A stretch of DNA of 64,000 nt from Candidatus Latescibacterota bacterium (GCA_022827835.1 JAJEIO010000023.1:62001-126000); one strand, 5' to 3'; shown: positions 18,743-27,683, counted from the first letter of the stretch. Translations and numbers: made by a program. Notes: a model not told the origin generated them from the sequence alone.

Positions 18743-18929
18743 AATCTTTGCGTTCGACCTCTTCTTCGTCCAATATGCTGTATTCGGCCTCGGCGACGCG
18801 GCCCGGATCAATGCTGCTGCGTTGGTTGGACGCTCCGCGGCGAGGACTGCCCCTTAGCTGCCGGTACACGGCGTAACACAACAACACGATCGCCGTCGCC
18901 AGCAGTAATTTGAACAACACGAACATCAT
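18735..18929 (-). CDS. Small single-span membrane protein
   Basis: 64 residues. An N-terminal hydrophobic helix (LFKLLLATAIVLLCYAVY, ~5-22) is followed by a basic stretch (RQLRGSPRRG) and an acidic tail (YSILDEEEVERKD). This pattern puts the C-terminus in the cytoplasm. The ribosome site GAAGGGGTGAG lies 8 nt upstream of ATG. It overlaps holA, so it is probably co-translated, but no function is recognisable. Confidence 0.6.
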   Translation of the reverse strand: MMFVLFKLLLATAIVLLCYAVYRQLRGSPRRGASNQRSSIDPGRVAEAEYSILDEEEVERKDCG

Positions 18930-18968
18930 GGTTTGCTCACCCCTTCCTGCTGAGCGGGCATTGAACGC

Positions 18969-18997
18969 AAAAAGCTCCCCCTATTACCGGGGGAGCT
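18969..18997 (-). terminator. Rho-independent terminator after the lipoprotein gene
   Basis: 9-bp GC-rich stem (AGCTCCCCC with GGGGGAGCT) and 7-nt loop, followed by TTTTT on the minus strand. It separates the lipoprotein gene from the small-protein/holA pair. Confidence 0.85.
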
Positions 18998-19029
18998 CTA
19001 CGCAGTGCAGTGGGCAGCGGACGCAACTA

Positions 19030-19482
19030 TTACTTAGCTTCCCACTTGAGCGGGAAGGGTTCGGTCTTGTCGGCCCTCTGCCACATCAACTCTAGGTTGC
19101 CATATATCTTAGTGAATTCGTCTTCGAGGCGCCCAATGCTCTTCTGGGCATTGGGCACAAAGGTCGGGAAGTCCGGCTCGACCAGCTTGCGCATCGCCGC
19201 CTTTAAGGCCCGCTTCATGGCGTTGTTCAAGGCCCGGAGGCGCTTGTCTTCGAGTTCAATCTTCTCCAACTCGTCGAGCAAGGTCTGCATGACTTCTTCG
19301 ACGTCGTGAGCCTGAGAGGTCATGCCCTCGGTTGTTAAGTAGCGCTGATAGCGCATTAGCTGCTGGCTATGGCTTTCCAAGCCCTGCAAGGTCTGGATAT
19401 AAGGCGTTAGCTCATCTTTTTTCCCCTCACAGGCCAAAAGCCCGCTGACGATGAGTGCGATTAGGATTGAATTTTTGCGCAT
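19030..19482 (-). CDS. Predicted lipoprotein, helical, unknown function
   Basis: 150 residues from ATG at 19482, which has GGAGG five bases upstream; an ATG 12 bp earlier is itself part of that site. A type II signal peptide ends in GLLACEG with Cys near residue 18. The mature part is almost all helical with heptad character (TLLDELEKIELEDKRLRALN, NAMKRALKAAMRKLV). No family recognised. It carries its own terminator. Confidence 0.75.
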   Translation of the reverse strand: MRKNSILIALIVSGLLACEGKKDELTPYIQTLQGLESHSQQLMRYQRYLTTEGMTSQAHDVEEVMQTLLDELEKIELEDKRLRALNNAMKRALKAAMRKLVEPDFPTFVPNAQKSIGRLEDEFTKIYGNLELMWQRADKTEPFPLKWEAK

Positions 19483-19526
19483 TGGTTCCTCCATTTCCCA
19501 AAGACATTACTACTATAAACTCCAAC

Positions 19527-20387
19527 CTAATAATCTGTCGGGTATGCGTCAAATGGATGGCGGCGGCGATAGAGCACCGCGTTCAACTCGCCGCCCAACA
19601 GTATTGAAAAAGCCAGCAAATACGCGGACAGCAAGAGGATGATGGCAGTCCCTAGTACGCCATAGATGATATTGTAATAGCTGAACCGCTCGACGTGATC
19701 TAAGGCAATGGCAATGATCCCGGCCAGCCCAGAAGACATCACACTCCCTGGTAACACGTCCAACCAACGCAGTCGCACGGCGGGCATGATGTAGTAAATG
19801 CAGGCAGCCGTGGTAATCATACCGATCACGACCACCGCGCGCCTCAACAAGGCTACCAACGGAGCAAAATGTGAGGAAGTCCAATAGCCCCGCAGCCAAC
19901 TCTCGACGTGTTCGCCGAATATGATGAGGTTAAAGAAAAAAACAAAAGAAATTCCCAAGACCACGATTAAGACGAGCGAAAGAATGCGCCGCTTGTAGAA
20001 AGACCGATGCTCTTGCACGCCATAGGCTCGGTTGAGCGCCATCATCGTAGTGGACATGCTGGCCGACGCCGGCCAGATGACGCCTAAAAACCCTATAACG
20101 AACAAACTTTGCGATGAAAGAAAGCTGATATTGTCTTCGACGGCCTCCAGCAGCGGGACAGGGATGACAATGCCCAAGATTTCGAGCACTTTGATGAAAT
20201 CCTCAGACGATATGCCTAGGAAGCCCAACAGGGCTGTCAGAACGAGAATGCCCGGAAAAATGGCAAATATAAAGTCAAAGGCCATGGCCGGGGCCGCAGT
20301 AGTGCAATCGTGGCGGTACGTCGCCACCACGGCATCGCGGCCAACCGCTAGACAGAAGGCGACCCGGCTTCTAAGCGCACTAATCAC
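19527..20387 (-). CDS. YihY/BrkB-family inner-membrane protein
   Basis: 286 residues with about six membrane segments (DFIFAIFPGILVLTALLGFL, FVIGFLGVIWPASASM, LSLVLIVVLGISFVFFF, VVVIGMITTAACIYYIM, SGLAGIIAIAL, AIILLLSAYLLAFSILLGG). The family signature region near ASAAPAMAF-type N-termini appears as CTTAAPAMAFDF, and the end LLGGELNAVLYRRR is typical. Once miscalled RNase BN; the actual role is unknown. Its start overlaps the phosphatase gene by 8 bp. Confidence 0.88.
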   Translation of the reverse strand: MISALRSRVAFCLAVGRDAVVATYRHDCTTAAPAMAFDFIFAIFPGILVLTALLGFLGISSEDFIKVLEILGIVIPVPLLEAVEDNISFLSSQSLFVIGFLGVIWPASASMSTTMMALNRAYGVQEHRSFYKRRILSLVLIVVLGISFVFFFNLIIFGEHVESWLRGYWTSSHFAPLVALLRRAVVVIGMITTAACIYYIMPAVRLRWLDVLPGSVMSSGLAGIIAIALDHVERFSYYNIIYGVLGTAIILLLSAYLLAFSILLGGELNAVLYRRRHPFDAYPTDY

Positions 20388-21159
20388 TGTGGTCTACCAG
20401 GTGCCCCATGATGGACGCAAAGAGATGACCATTGGAAGAGAAGGCGTCTTTGCCGTATATCGTCGGCACTCCCTGCCAATCGGTAAAGGTCCCGCCAGCT
20501 TCCTGTAGAATCGGCAACAGTGGTCCGCAATCCCACGGATTCATAATGGGGTCAAAACTGGCCTCGGCTCGACCGGTGGCCACGAGTATGTGGCCGTAAC
20601 AATCGCCCCATCCCCGGCGCAGCCGAGTGCTGGCGACCAGCTTCTGCCACTCCTGTTCGCGGCCTTGTTCGGCAAAGCTCGGCCATGACGTATAACAGAT
20701 ACAGGCTTGGCCTAACTCAGCTACCGAGGACACTGCCGCCCGCCGGCCATTCCACCAACAGCCCTCACCCCTAGCGGCCCATACCATCTCGTCAAGGGCC
20801 GGCATGTAGCAACAGCCTACGTCAACCCCATCGGGCCCTTCCCGCGCGATAAGTACTCCGTAGAGCGGCACCCCTTGGACAAAGGATTTCGTTCCGTCAA
20901 TGGGGTCAATAATCCAGCGCGTACCGGAGCGTCCCTCGACCCAGCCAAATTCCTCGCCGACAATCCCATCGTCGGGATAGGCCTTGGCCAACAAGTCCCG
21001 TATCTTGGCCTCGGCTTCGCGGTCGGCGACGGTCACCGGTGAGAGGTCTTCCTTCCACTCGGCGTGGATTCCCGACTGGAAGTAGTGCAAAGTGATCTTG
21101 CCCGCTTGCCAAGCCGCATCTACTGCAAAATCCAAGCAACTCCGCAGCGACGCGCTCAA
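20380..21159 (-). CDS. Inositol-monophosphatase-family phosphatase (HisN-like)
   Basis: 259 residues. A Mg-dependent, lithium-sensitive phosphatase fold: GEEFGW (first acid), WIIDPIDGTKSFVQG (DPIDGT metal site) and NPWDCGPLLPILQEAGG (C-terminal WD motif). FVQGVPLYGVLI and the NPWDCGPLLP wording match the HisN-type histidinol phosphatase subgroup more than inositol phosphatase. Other his genes are absent, so the substrate remains open. It overlaps the downstream membrane gene and, by ATGA, the upstream isomerase gene. Confidence 0.88.
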   Translation of the reverse strand: MSASLRSCLDFAVDAAWQAGKITLHYFQSGIHAEWKEDLSPVTVADREAEAKIRDLLAKAYPDDGIVGEEFGWVEGRSGTRWIIDPIDGTKSFVQGVPLYGVLIAREGPDGVDVGCCYMPALDEMVWAARGEGCWWNGRRAAVSSVAELGQACICYTSWPSFAEQGREQEWQKLVASTRLRRGWGDCYGHILVATGRAEASFDPIMNPWDCGPLLPILQEAGGTFTDWQGVPTIYGKDAFSSNGHLFASIMGHLVDHSD

Positions 21160-21989
21160 CCCAAAATCTCTCGGCGCAGATCGGTGAGTAATTGCAGAGC
21201 CGAGCGGATATCCCCAGCTTGGTCCGGGGCGTATTCGCGCTCAATGGTCAGCGGCCCCTCATATCCCAAATCGCGTAACTTCAAAAGGAACGCCCGGATG
21301 TTGACGTCGCCTTGGCCAAGCGGCGCGTCCTCATACCAAGGCTGGCCCGGGCGACGCTCAATCGCGGCGTCTTTGCAGTGTACGCTGCGGACAAAGTGCC
21401 CCACCTGATCCAATGCCTCTAGCGGTGGGCCGGCCTGATAGAGGATCATATTGGCTGGATCGAAATTGACCGCGAGGTTCTGGCGATCGACAGCTTCGAT
21501 AAAGGTGAGAAGTTCAGCGGCGGTCTCCTGACCGGTTTCTAGGTGAAAATGCTGGCCGTGCCTCCGGCAGTGATCGCACACAGTGCGCGCAACTTCGACG
21601 ACCGCGGCAAAATCCGGATCCGACGCCTCCGGCACAAAGCCCAAGTGCATGCCAACAGCATCTACACCTAGCACGGCAGCAAAGTCCGCGATAGCCAGAG
21701 TCTCTTCGAGTCGGTGCCCCCGGCGCTCTAAAGGCACGAGCCCGACCGTTTGCTGGGCGATTTCCGGCGTGGTGTAATCGTCGTCGGGAAAACCGGCGAA
21801 AACTACACTGATTTCGATCCCGGCCGCGGCGAACTGGGCCTTGATTTCCGCTGTTTTCTCTGCAGTGCGAAAATCGCGGCCTGGAGCGTGCAGATGCACA
21901 GTGGAAACCCCTAGCTCCTTCACCGAATCCAACCCGGCCCCTAAGCCCTCATCAATAGAGGTAAATATGCCTGTTGCCCATTTAGCCAT
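21156..21989 (-). CDS. TIM-barrel sugar phosphate isomerase/epimerase
   Basis: 277 residues, AP-endonuclease-2-like barrel. Metal-site strands are visible: HLHAPGRDF, GMHLGFVPE, HLETGQETAAEL (Glu), NFDPANMIL (Asp), VHCKDA (His) and TIEREY (Glu). Such enzymes isomerise keto-sugars or inositol derivatives. I start at ATG 21989 because AAAGGA lies 6 nt in front; an ATG at 22004 is inside that site region. The ATGA overlap with the phosphatase makes a plausible two-step sugar-phosphate pair, by inference. Confidence 0.85.
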   Translation of the reverse strand: MAKWATGIFTSIDEGLGAGLDSVKELGVSTVHLHAPGRDFRTAEKTAEIKAQFAAAGIEISVVFAGFPDDDYTTPEIAQQTVGLVPLERRGHRLEETLAIADFAAVLGVDAVGMHLGFVPEASDPDFAAVVEVARTVCDHCRRHGQHFHLETGQETAAELLTFIEAVDRQNLAVNFDPANMILYQAGPPLEALDQVGHFVRSVHCKDAAIERRPGQPWYEDAPLGQGDVNIRAFLLKLRDLGYEGPLTIEREYAPDQAGDIRSALQLLTDLRREILG

Positions 21990-22022
21990 TTCGGTCCTTT
22001 CCATTTGGTTGCAGACAAATTA

Positions 22023-22053
22023 AAAGAGGGGACAGCCAAGCCATCCCCTCTTT
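22023..22053 (-). terminator. Terminator between small ORF and isomerase gene
   Basis: 10-bp stem AAAGAGGGGA / TCCCCTCTTT with an 11-nt loop, followed on the minus strand by TTTAATTTG. It would end the sigma factor/small-protein transcript. Confidence 0.75.
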
Positions 22054-22071
22054 GATAAATCTACGCGTCGC

Positions 22072-22227
22072 TTATCGCCTCGCGCTCCCTTCCTTTTCGT
22101 TGCGCCGCGTTCCCTCGGCCTGGGCAGCGTCCAAAACGGCCCGCACCCGCTGGCGAAAATTTTTGATCTGATCGTCTACTTCATCTATAGAATTTAGCAG
22201 ATCCTCCTCAACTGCATCTTCTGGCAT
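22072..22227 (-). CDS. 51-residue acidic/basic helical small protein
   Basis: ATG at 22227 with AGGAG six bases upstream; reads MPEDAVEEDLLNSIDE, then a helix with DDQIKNFRQRVRAVLDAAQA and a basic end EGSARR. No membrane segment. It lies 52 bp after the sigma factor and before a terminator, so it should share that transcript. Possible regulator of the sigma factor or unrelated; no family recognised. Confidence 0.6.
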   Translation of the reverse strand: MPEDAVEEDLLNSIDEVDDQIKNFRQRVRAVLDAAQAEGTRRNEKEGSARR

Positions 22228-22279
22228 GGCATACTCCTGCGACTATTGGGGAGCAGGGGAGCCTTGTGGGGGGCCATCT

Positions 22280-23140
22280 TCAAGCGCGGCTATAGGAGCG
22301 CAGATGATCGCAGCGGCTGGGGTGGCGCAAGCGGTGCAGTGCTTTCTCCTTGATTTGCCGGACTCGCTCGCGCGTAAGACCAAAGCGCATACCAATCTGG
22401 TCTAAGGTCATAGGCTCTTCCCCGTTCAACCCAAAGTAGAGACGGAGAATCTCGGCCTCGCGTCCAATGAGTCTATTCAGAGCCGTGTCAATCTGACCGC
22501 GCAGACAGCCGCGCATCACTTGGTTTTCAGGGGACTCTTGCCGCTCGTCTGGCAGCACGTCTAGCAGACTGTGATCTTCTTCGCCGAGAAAGGCCGCGTC
22601 GAGCGACCGCATCGAGCGACTGCACATTAAGGTCTCCTTGACCTCTTCAACTGGGACATCAAGCTGCTCGGCGATAGCTTCTGGGTGGGGATCGTCGGTG
22701 CGCTCTTGCTGCAAGATGCGGGACGCTTTGGATATCTTGTAGAGCAAACCGATCTTGTTCAGCGGCAAGCGGACCGTACGCGACTGTTCAGCTAGCGTCT
22801 GTAGGATGGCTTGGCGGATCCACCAAACGGCATAGGAGATAAACTTGAATCCCTTGTCTTCGTCAAAGCGCTCAGCGGCTGTGATCAATCCCATGTTCCC
22901 AGCACTGACCAAATCTGCGAGGGGGACGCCGCGATTTTGGTATTCCTTTGCCACGCTGACCACAAAGCGCAAATTCGCTTCGACTAAGCGATTGCGTGCG
23001 TCCTCATCCCCTTGCTTGATTTTCCGCGCTAGATTGACCTCATCGGCCGGGGAGAGTGGCTTGGAATGGGCAATTTCAGCCAGATAACTCCCGAGGCAAT
23101 CTTCCATATCCCAAAATGGAGCTTTAGTCATACCCGACAT
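22280..23140 (-). CDS. RNA polymerase sigma factor, sigma-70 family group 2
   Basis: 286 residues. It lacks the long N-terminal region 1.1 and non-conserved domain of RpoD, so it is an alternative, RpoS/HrdB-like factor. Region 1.2/2 appears as LGSYLAEIAHSKPLSPADEV, NLRFVVSVAKEYQNRG and DLVSAGNMGLITAAERFD. The -10 recognition helix is in FISYAVWWIRQAI; region 3 in RLPLNKIGLLYKI; region 4 helix-turn-helix in MTLDQIGMRFGLTRERVRQI. A plausible promoter precedes it. The group suggests stress or growth-phase control; target genes unknown. Confidence 0.94.
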   Translation of the reverse strand: MSGMTKAPFWDMEDCLGSYLAEIAHSKPLSPADEVNLARKIKQGDEDARNRLVEANLRFVVSVAKEYQNRGVPLADLVSAGNMGLITAAERFDEDKGFKFISYAVWWIRQAILQTLAEQSRTVRLPLNKIGLLYKISKASRILQQERTDDPHPEAIAEQLDVPVEEVKETLMCSRSMRSLDAAFLGEEDHSLLDVLPDERQESPENQVMRGCLRGQIDTALNRLIGREAEILRLYFGLNGEEPMTLDQIGMRFGLTRERVRQIKEKALHRLRHPSRCDHLRSYSRA

Positions 23141-23212
23141 GGAACCATCCTCTTCGTTTAGAGTGGGGAGGAAAAGGAAAGCTACACGTGCTTCAAACTA
23201 AAGATTGTGTAT

Positions 23213-23241
23213 AACTTAGCCGGGGGCACAAAACCTGTCAA
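23213..23241 (-). promoter_or_regulatory. Predicted promoter for the sigma factor gene
   Basis: Minus strand TTGACA (23241-23236), 17-bp spacer, TAAGTT (23218-23213; three of six consensus). It lies between rph and the sigma gene. Confidence 0.5.
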
Positions 23242-23259
23242 GCAATTTCTCCCACCCCC

Positions 23260-23973
23260 CTAAGCCCCCGTAAGTGCGCTTAAAACAGACTGTTGCACAG
23301 CCAGTAGGCGCTTTATGCCCACAGCGGCCAAGTCGAGTAACTCAATGGCCTGCGCACGGGTAAAGGGACGCCCCTCGGCCGTGCCTTGGACTTCGACGAT
23401 CCCCTCCGAGCCGGTCATAACGACGTTCATATCGGTTTCGGCGCGGCTATCTTCCTCATAGCATAGATCCAATAAGGAATGGGGCCCCACTACCCCAACG
23501 CTAACAGCGGCGACCTGATCTACGAGTGCAGTGCCTTGCTGAGTCTGCAACGCCTCTACTAAAGCCACATAAGCCCCTGTTATTGAGGCCGTGCGCGTTC
23601 CGCCATCCGCTTGTATGACATCGCAATCGACATATAACGTCCGCTCCCCTATTTGCTCCAAATCCACTACCGCTCGCAGCGACCGACCGATTAGGCGCTG
23701 AATTTCACGCGCCCGACTATTGGGTTCGCGGGTTACTCGGCGCGCAGAGGAACCAGGGAGCATGCTGTACTCCGCAGTCAGCCAGCCCTTGCCGGTCCCC
23801 ACCAGAAAGGACGGGACCCCATCAACGGACGACACTGTGCAGAGCACCTTTGTATCGCCCATTTCGATCAGAGCCGATCCAGCCGCCGTTTTCAGGTACC
23901 TCGGGGAAATCTGCACCGGCCGCAATTGATCGGGCTGGCGTCCATCACTGCGCTTCCAGCTCGTCTCACTCAT
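23260..23973 (-). CDS. rph: Ribonuclease PH
   Basis: 237 residues, normal length. Phosphorolytic 3'-5' exonuclease trimming tRNA 3' ends. Landmarks: [45 protein letters not shown] (phosphate-binding Arg region), [17 protein letters not shown] and [19 protein letters not shown]. It overlaps the DnaC-like gene by 8 bp, and smpB-dnaC-like-rph form a tight trio joining trans-translation and tRNA processing by position. Confidence 0.96.
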   Translation of the reverse strand: MSETSWKRSDGRQPDQLRPVQISPRYLKTAAGSALIEMGDTKVLCTVSSVDGVPSFLVGTGKGWLTAEYSMLPGSSARRVTREPNSRAREIQRLIGRSLRAVVDLEQIGERTLYVDCDVIQADGGTRTASITGAYVALVEALQTQQGTALVDQVAAVSVGVVGPHSLLDLCYEEDSRAETDMNVVMTGSEGIVEVQGTAEGRPFTRAQAIELLDLAAVGIKRLLAVQQSVLSALTGA

Positions 23974-24793
23974 TGAGATGCATCCGATAATCAGGGCCGT
24001 CCATGGGGATCGGTTGGCACATCTCTACTAGACGCGAATAGATGCGACCCTTGGCGAGATCCTTGAGTTCGTCGAGGGGCTGGTTGGTGGTTACAACCGT
24101 GAATCGCTGATCGCCGTAGCGGGCATCTACGAGATCGTAGAGCATTTCTATTTCCCACTCGGTCCCCCGCTGGATGCCGAAGTCATCTAGGACGAGGTAG
24201 GGCATATTGCACAACTCTTCGAGCATCGACCAAGTGCGGCCATAGCGCTCGCTATCGGCTGAATAGGTATCGCGCAATTTCTGAAAATACGTGCGCGAAA
24301 GACTAAGAAAGCGACCCGGCTTGGTCCAGCGCAGCATGAGCTCGTTGAGTGTAATGCAGCCCATCAAGGTCTTGCCCGTGCCGGGATTGCCGTGGAGAAG
24401 ATAGCCGCGCTTAGGCTCTGCTGCTGCATCAATCAGATCTTGGTGAATGCGGAGATAGACCGTGGCCGCTAGGTCAATGCGGGTCCCGTCTGGTGCCGCC
24501 ATTCGGAAGTCATCAACGAACTTCCACTTGTAGCGCTCGGGGATATCGGCTTGGCGAAACAGGCGGTTGGTTTCCGTCATTTTGCGACGATAGGGACGGC
24601 AGGGACACCACTGATTGCGCGAATCGTCGTCCCAGTACTGGTAGGGAGCTCTCCCTCCACAGCGGCACTCGACGCATTCGCAAAGCTGAAGCGCACCATA
24701 GCGGCCCACCTTGACTATCGGGTCGTAGTACAGGCCTCCACCACCGCACTTAGAACAGCGCGTCGCTTCCTGGTTGGTCGCGGGCAAACTCAC
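23966..24793 (-). CDS. DnaC/IstB-like AAA+ ATPase with N-terminal zinc-binding cysteines
   Basis: 275 residues. The C-terminal ~170 residues form a DnaC-type AAA+ module: [13 protein letters not shown] (Walker A), [12 protein letters not shown] (Walker B), [11 protein letters not shown] (sensor 1) and [10 protein letters not shown] (Arg finger). The N-terminal 70 residues hold a dense Cys set, [18 protein letters not shown] and WCPC, likely binding one or two zincs. This matches helicase-loader/primosome proteins found near DNA replication genes, and no insertion-sequence ends flank it, so it is more likely a chromosomal loader than an IstB transposition helper. Confidence 0.82.
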   Translation of the reverse strand: MSLPATNQEATRCSKCGGGGLYYDPIVKVGRYGALQLCECVECRCGGRAPYQYWDDDSRNQWCPCRPYRRKMTETNRLFRQADIPERYKWKFVDDFRMAAPDGTRIDLAATVYLRIHQDLIDAAAEPKRGYLLHGNPGTGKTLMGCITLNELMLRWTKPGRFLSLSRTYFQKLRDTYSADSERYGRTWSMLEELCNMPYLVLDDFGIQRGTEWEIEMLYDLVDARYGDQRFTVVTTNQPLDELKDLAKGRIYSRLVEMCQPIPMDGPDYRMHLNE

Positions 24794-25269
24794 CGGTACC
24801 GCTCCTTGAGAGCCCGATCGACATCGCGGTCGGCTTGGCGTTGGGCCAAAGTCTGGCGCTTGTCGAACTGTTTCTTGCCGCGGACCAGCGCCAATTCCAC
24901 CTTAGCTCTGCCATGTTTGAAGTAGATCTTCAGCGGCACCAAGGTAAGGCCCTGTTGTTGCGTCCTCCCTATCAGCCTGCGGATTTCGCTGCGGTGCAAG
25001 AGCAATTTGCGCACGCGCTCTGGATCGTGGTTGAAACTGTTGCCGCGCTCGTACTGGGCAATATGCACATTGTGTAGGAAAATTTCGCCTCGTTCGACTA
25101 TAGCGAAACTGTCCTTGAGGTTAGCGCGCCCAGCGCGCAGCGACTTGACCTCTGTACCGCGCAAGACAATGCCAGTCTCGTAGCGGCCCATCACCTCGTA
25201 GTCGTGCCGGGCTTTGCGATTTTGCACGGCGATTAACTCGCGCTTGGCACCGCTCTCCGTTTTGGCCAT
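24790..25269 (-). CDS. smpB: SsrA-binding protein
   Basis: 159 residues. Binds tmRNA and enters stalled ribosomes. Standard pieces: [58 protein letters not shown] and the basic C-terminal tail [21 protein letters not shown] overlap with the DnaC-like gene. I looked for tmRNA in the adjoining 70 bp and saw none. Confidence 0.97.
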   Translation of the reverse strand: MAKTESGAKRELIAVQNRKARHDYEVMGRYETGIVLRGTEVKSLRAGRANLKDSFAIVERGEIFLHNVHIAQYERGNSFNHDPERVRKLLLHRSEIRRLIGRTQQQGLTLVPLKIYFKHGRAKVELALVRGKKQFDKRQTLAQRQADRDVDRALKERYR

Positions 25270-25298
25270 GACCGCCTTATTTCACCAAAGGAACGGGC

Positions 25299-25327
25299 TT
25301 GACGGCTGCAAGCCCTACACTTAATTT
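25299..25327 (+). promoter_or_regulatory. Promoter for tRNA-Leu
   Basis: TTGACG at 25299-25304, 17-bp spacer, TAATTT at 25322-25327; start of transcription would be just before the tRNA at 25341. A 7-bp inverted repeat GGGCTTG/CAAGCCC (25295-25315) spans the -35 box. Confidence 0.6.
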
Positions 25328-25340
25328 TTGCCGTTCACTT

Positions 25341-25427
25341 GCCGAAGTGGCGAAATTGGTAGACGCGCATGGTTCAGGACCATGTGGGGGCAACCCCGTG
25401 GAGGTTCGAGTCCTCTCTTCGGCACCA
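25341..25427 (+). tRNA. tRNA-Leu (anticodon CAG)
   Basis: 87 nt including an encoded CCA. Acceptor GCCGAAG pairs with CTTCGGC. Anticodon stem CATGG/CCATG holds loop TTCAGGA. A long variable arm (TGGGGGCAACCCCG) and GGTTCGAGTCC T-loop are typical of a class II tRNA. A run of eight T at 25435-25442 may end the transcript. Confidence 0.97.
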
Positions 25428-25550
25428 TTTTGCCTTTTTTTTGCCCCTGTAATTTAATCTACACGCCTCGTTCCAACCCGCGCAAGTGACTGCCTACACG
25501 CACAGCAAGCCTTGCCCTAAATTATACACAACTCGCGAAAGGATGTCCCT

Positions 25551-25928
25551 ATGGCCCGCTTTCTGCACACCCGCATCCGCGTCGGCGATCTCGATCGCTC
25601 CATTGAGTGGTATTGCACCCACCTCGGCTTTGAAGTTCGGAGCCGCTCCGATAAGTCGCCCGCTGGCAATCAGATCGTTCATCTCGAACTGCCCGGCAAT
25701 GAACACACTTTAGAGCTGACCTATTCTGCCGATTACCAACTCGCCGTCCCCGAAGATCTCATGCACCTCGCTATCGCGGTCCCCGACTTAATCGGCTTTT
25801 GCGACACGCTGGAAAACAACGGGATTGAAATATGGCCTAGCGATTGGCGCGAGACTTTCCCCACCGGCCGCAAGATGGCCTTTATCGACGATCCCGACGG
25901 TTACGAAATCGAGCTACTCGAAGGTTGA
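25551..25928 (+). CDS. gloA: Lactoylglutathione lyase (glyoxalase I), VOC fold
   Basis: 125 residues. Isomerises the hemithioacetal of methylglyoxal and glutathione (or another thiol) in methylglyoxal detoxification. The four metal ligands of the dimeric enzyme align: His6, Glu55, His72 and Glu121 (DPDGYEIELLE). The N-terminus FLHTRIRVGDLDRSIEWY is typical. AAAGGA lies 8 nt before ATG. The 3' end overlaps the convergent ATPase gene by 28 bp. Confidence 0.88.
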   Translation: MARFLHTRIRVGDLDRSIEWYCTHLGFEVRSRSDKSPAGNQIVHLELPGNEHTLELTYSADYQLAVPEDLMHLAIAVPDLIGFCDTLENNGIEIWPSDWRETFPTGRKMAFIDDPDGYEIELLEG

Positions 25929-27373
25929 TTTAACTGGTCCTTGTCGCGTAAGTATTGCGGCAAGTAGGCGACGATGAAATCCCGCGCCGTCCGGCCTCCG
26001 ACTAAATCGTGGTTGTGCCGCATCCGCCAAACCTCAAAGGTGGCCAATAATTCCTCTTCTGGCAGGTCAATCCCTGCCCGACGCGCATAGGACAGTACCA
26101 TAGAGTGATATTGCTGTCTGCTGGGCAGGTCGAGAAATACCTTGAGGGCAAAACGGTCGTCAAGCGCCCGCTCCTGATCGAGGCGTTGCAGTTGTTGAGG
26201 ATCGTAGAATTCAGCTTGAATGCCTTGGTTGACTAGATTGGGACGCTCGTCGTCTAGCTGCATCTGGCCTAACCCTTGCGGTCGCTCGCCCTCCCGATCG
26301 ACTAGGTCCTTATAGTTGGAAGTTGCGTAGAAGACCAAATTGTCTGGGCACGCTTCTAACCCCCCGTCGAGCACGCGCGACAGTAGATGCAAACTATTGT
26401 CGCCCCGGCTCAAGGACACATTGTCCAGCACGCCCACAAATCGCTGGCGACGCCCCCGGACCAGGGCAAAAAGGTCGGGTAACAGATGGTAGCAAGACGG
26501 ATCGATCTCGATGGCGCGCAGACCGCGATCAAAGAATTGCCCTATCAAGGCCCGTATCAGCGTCGATTTGCCGCCGCCGCGCGGTCCCCAGATTAGCGCG
26601 TTGTGTCCCCGATAACCGGCGAGAAAATGGCGCGTGTTTTTCTCTAATACTTGGATTCTCGCTCCGTTGCCCTCCAGCCAGCCGAGGGGAAATTCCGCGA
26701 AATGGCGGATAGGTTCCAAGATGGGCTTGTCCCCCCTGCCGACGAGGCGAAAGGCCGGGAATCGGCGCAGCGAACCCCGCCCGTGCTCGTGCATCAGGCA
26801 TCCAAGCTCTCCTGCTAACCCAGCCCAATCCTCGTTGCGGGCAAAACGCTCTTTCAGTTGGTCAACGGCTGCGAGTTCCATCCCATCTCCGGGCATGGGA
26901 GCCAAAGACTCTGCATCGCCGCCGACCAGCCGCAGCCATATTCCCCAGCGAGGACGAGCCAAGACCGCGGCACTTTGCAAATCGCGGCACACAACCTGAT
27001 GCAGCGCGATGGGAACGTCTGCTGGAGATTGCCTTTCGCAAGCCCGCAAAAACGGATGTCGGCCATCGAGGATCCGGTTGAGCAACAGCCCTTGTAAATC
27101 CGGCGCGCCACCACCCCAATCGCCGTTAAGCGCTGCCGCGAGGAGTGCATCTGAACAACGCTGGTGTTGCGCGATCAATTCGTCCGCTGCGCGCTGTGCC
27201 TGTTTACCGGCCACCAATCTGTCGGCGCACGCATGTGCACAGCGCAGCAAGGAACGCAACGGTTCCACCTCGGCGGGTTTGAGCAGCCGACTAAAGGAGG
27301 AGAACCGATCCAAGGCCACGAGCATGGCTTCGACTTGGCCGGCGATTTGCAGCGTCTCTTCACGCTTTGTCAT
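25901..27373 (-). CDS. DUF815-family P-loop ATPase
   Basis: 490 residues. The C-terminal half is a AAA-like DUF815 module: HNALIWGPRGGGKSTLIRAL (Walker A), RFVGVLDNVSLSRGDNSLH (Walker B region), NLVFYATSNYKDLV (sensor) and QQYHSMVLSYARRAGIDLPE. The N-terminal ~240 residues are a helical region without recognised motif. Bacterial DUF815 proteins resemble MoxR/ClpA-like ATPases of unknown role. It stands alone between a glyoxalase gene and tRNA-Arg. Confidence 0.85.
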   Translation of the reverse strand: MTKREETLQIAGQVEAMLVALDRFSSFSRLLKPAEVEPLRSLLRCAHACADRLVAGKQAQRAADELIAQHQRCSDALLAAALNGDWGGGAPDLQGLLLNRILDGRHPFLRACERQSPADVPIALHQVVCRDLQSAAVLARPRWGIWLRLVGGDAESLAPMPGDGMELAAVDQLKERFARNEDWAGLAGELGCLMHEHGRGSLRRFPAFRLVGRGDKPILEPIRHFAEFPLGWLEGNGARIQVLEKNTRHFLAGYRGHNALIWGPRGGGKSTLIRALIGQFFDRGLRAIEIDPSCYHLLPDLFALVRGRRQRFVGVLDNVSLSRGDNSLHLLSRVLDGGLEACPDNLVFYATSNYKDLVDREGERPQGLGQMQLDDERPNLVNQGIQAEFYDPQQLQRLDQERALDDRFALKVFLDLPSRQQYHSMVLSYARRAGIDLPEEELLATFEVWRMRHNHDLVGGRTARDFIVAYLPQYLRDKDQLNQPSSSSIS

Positions 27374-27561
27374 CTAAATGTAGGACCTAATTAAAATTCG
27401 CTACTAGATGGGTTTCTGACATTCTCATCGTCCTCATCGCTGGAGTAACTGCTAGATTCCCCTCGGGACGATAGCCCTGCACTTCGCATTTGTACGCACT
27501 CTTAAGCCTGTGCCACACGACCGCAACTATCTGGAAGACAGCCGTTTTCGAGGAAATAAAC

Positions 27562-27635
27562 TACCCCCGGGCGGATTCGAACCGCCGACCCACAGATTAG
27601 GAATCTGTTGCTCTATCCTGCTGAGCTACGGGGGC
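27562..27635 (-). tRNA. tRNA-Arg (anticodon CCT)
   Basis: 74 nt on the minus strand, CCA not encoded. Acceptor GCCCCCG pairs with CGGGGGT, with G-U at the first pair. D arm GCTCAGCAGGATAGAGC, anticodon stem ACAGA/TCTGT with loop TTCCTAA, T arm GGCGG-TTCGAAT-CCGCC. Reads the rare Arg codon AGG. Confidence 0.94.
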
Positions 27636-27656
27636 TATAGGAGGGACGCTATTCAT

Positions 27657-27683
27657 ATTATATCGCGAGAGACTCAAAGTCAA
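27657..27683 (-). promoter_or_regulatory. Promoter for tRNA-Arg
   Basis: Minus strand TTGACT (27683-27678), 15-bp spacer, perfect TATAAT (27662-27657), 22 bp before the tRNA. The spacer is short, but the -10 box is ideal. Confidence 0.6.

Noticed and set aside
23966..24793. IstB of an insertion sequence
   Set aside because: No istA, terminal repeats or target duplications around it; housekeeping neighbours overlap it.
25270..25340. tmRNA next to smpB
   Set aside because: The gap is too short and shows no tRNA-like ends.
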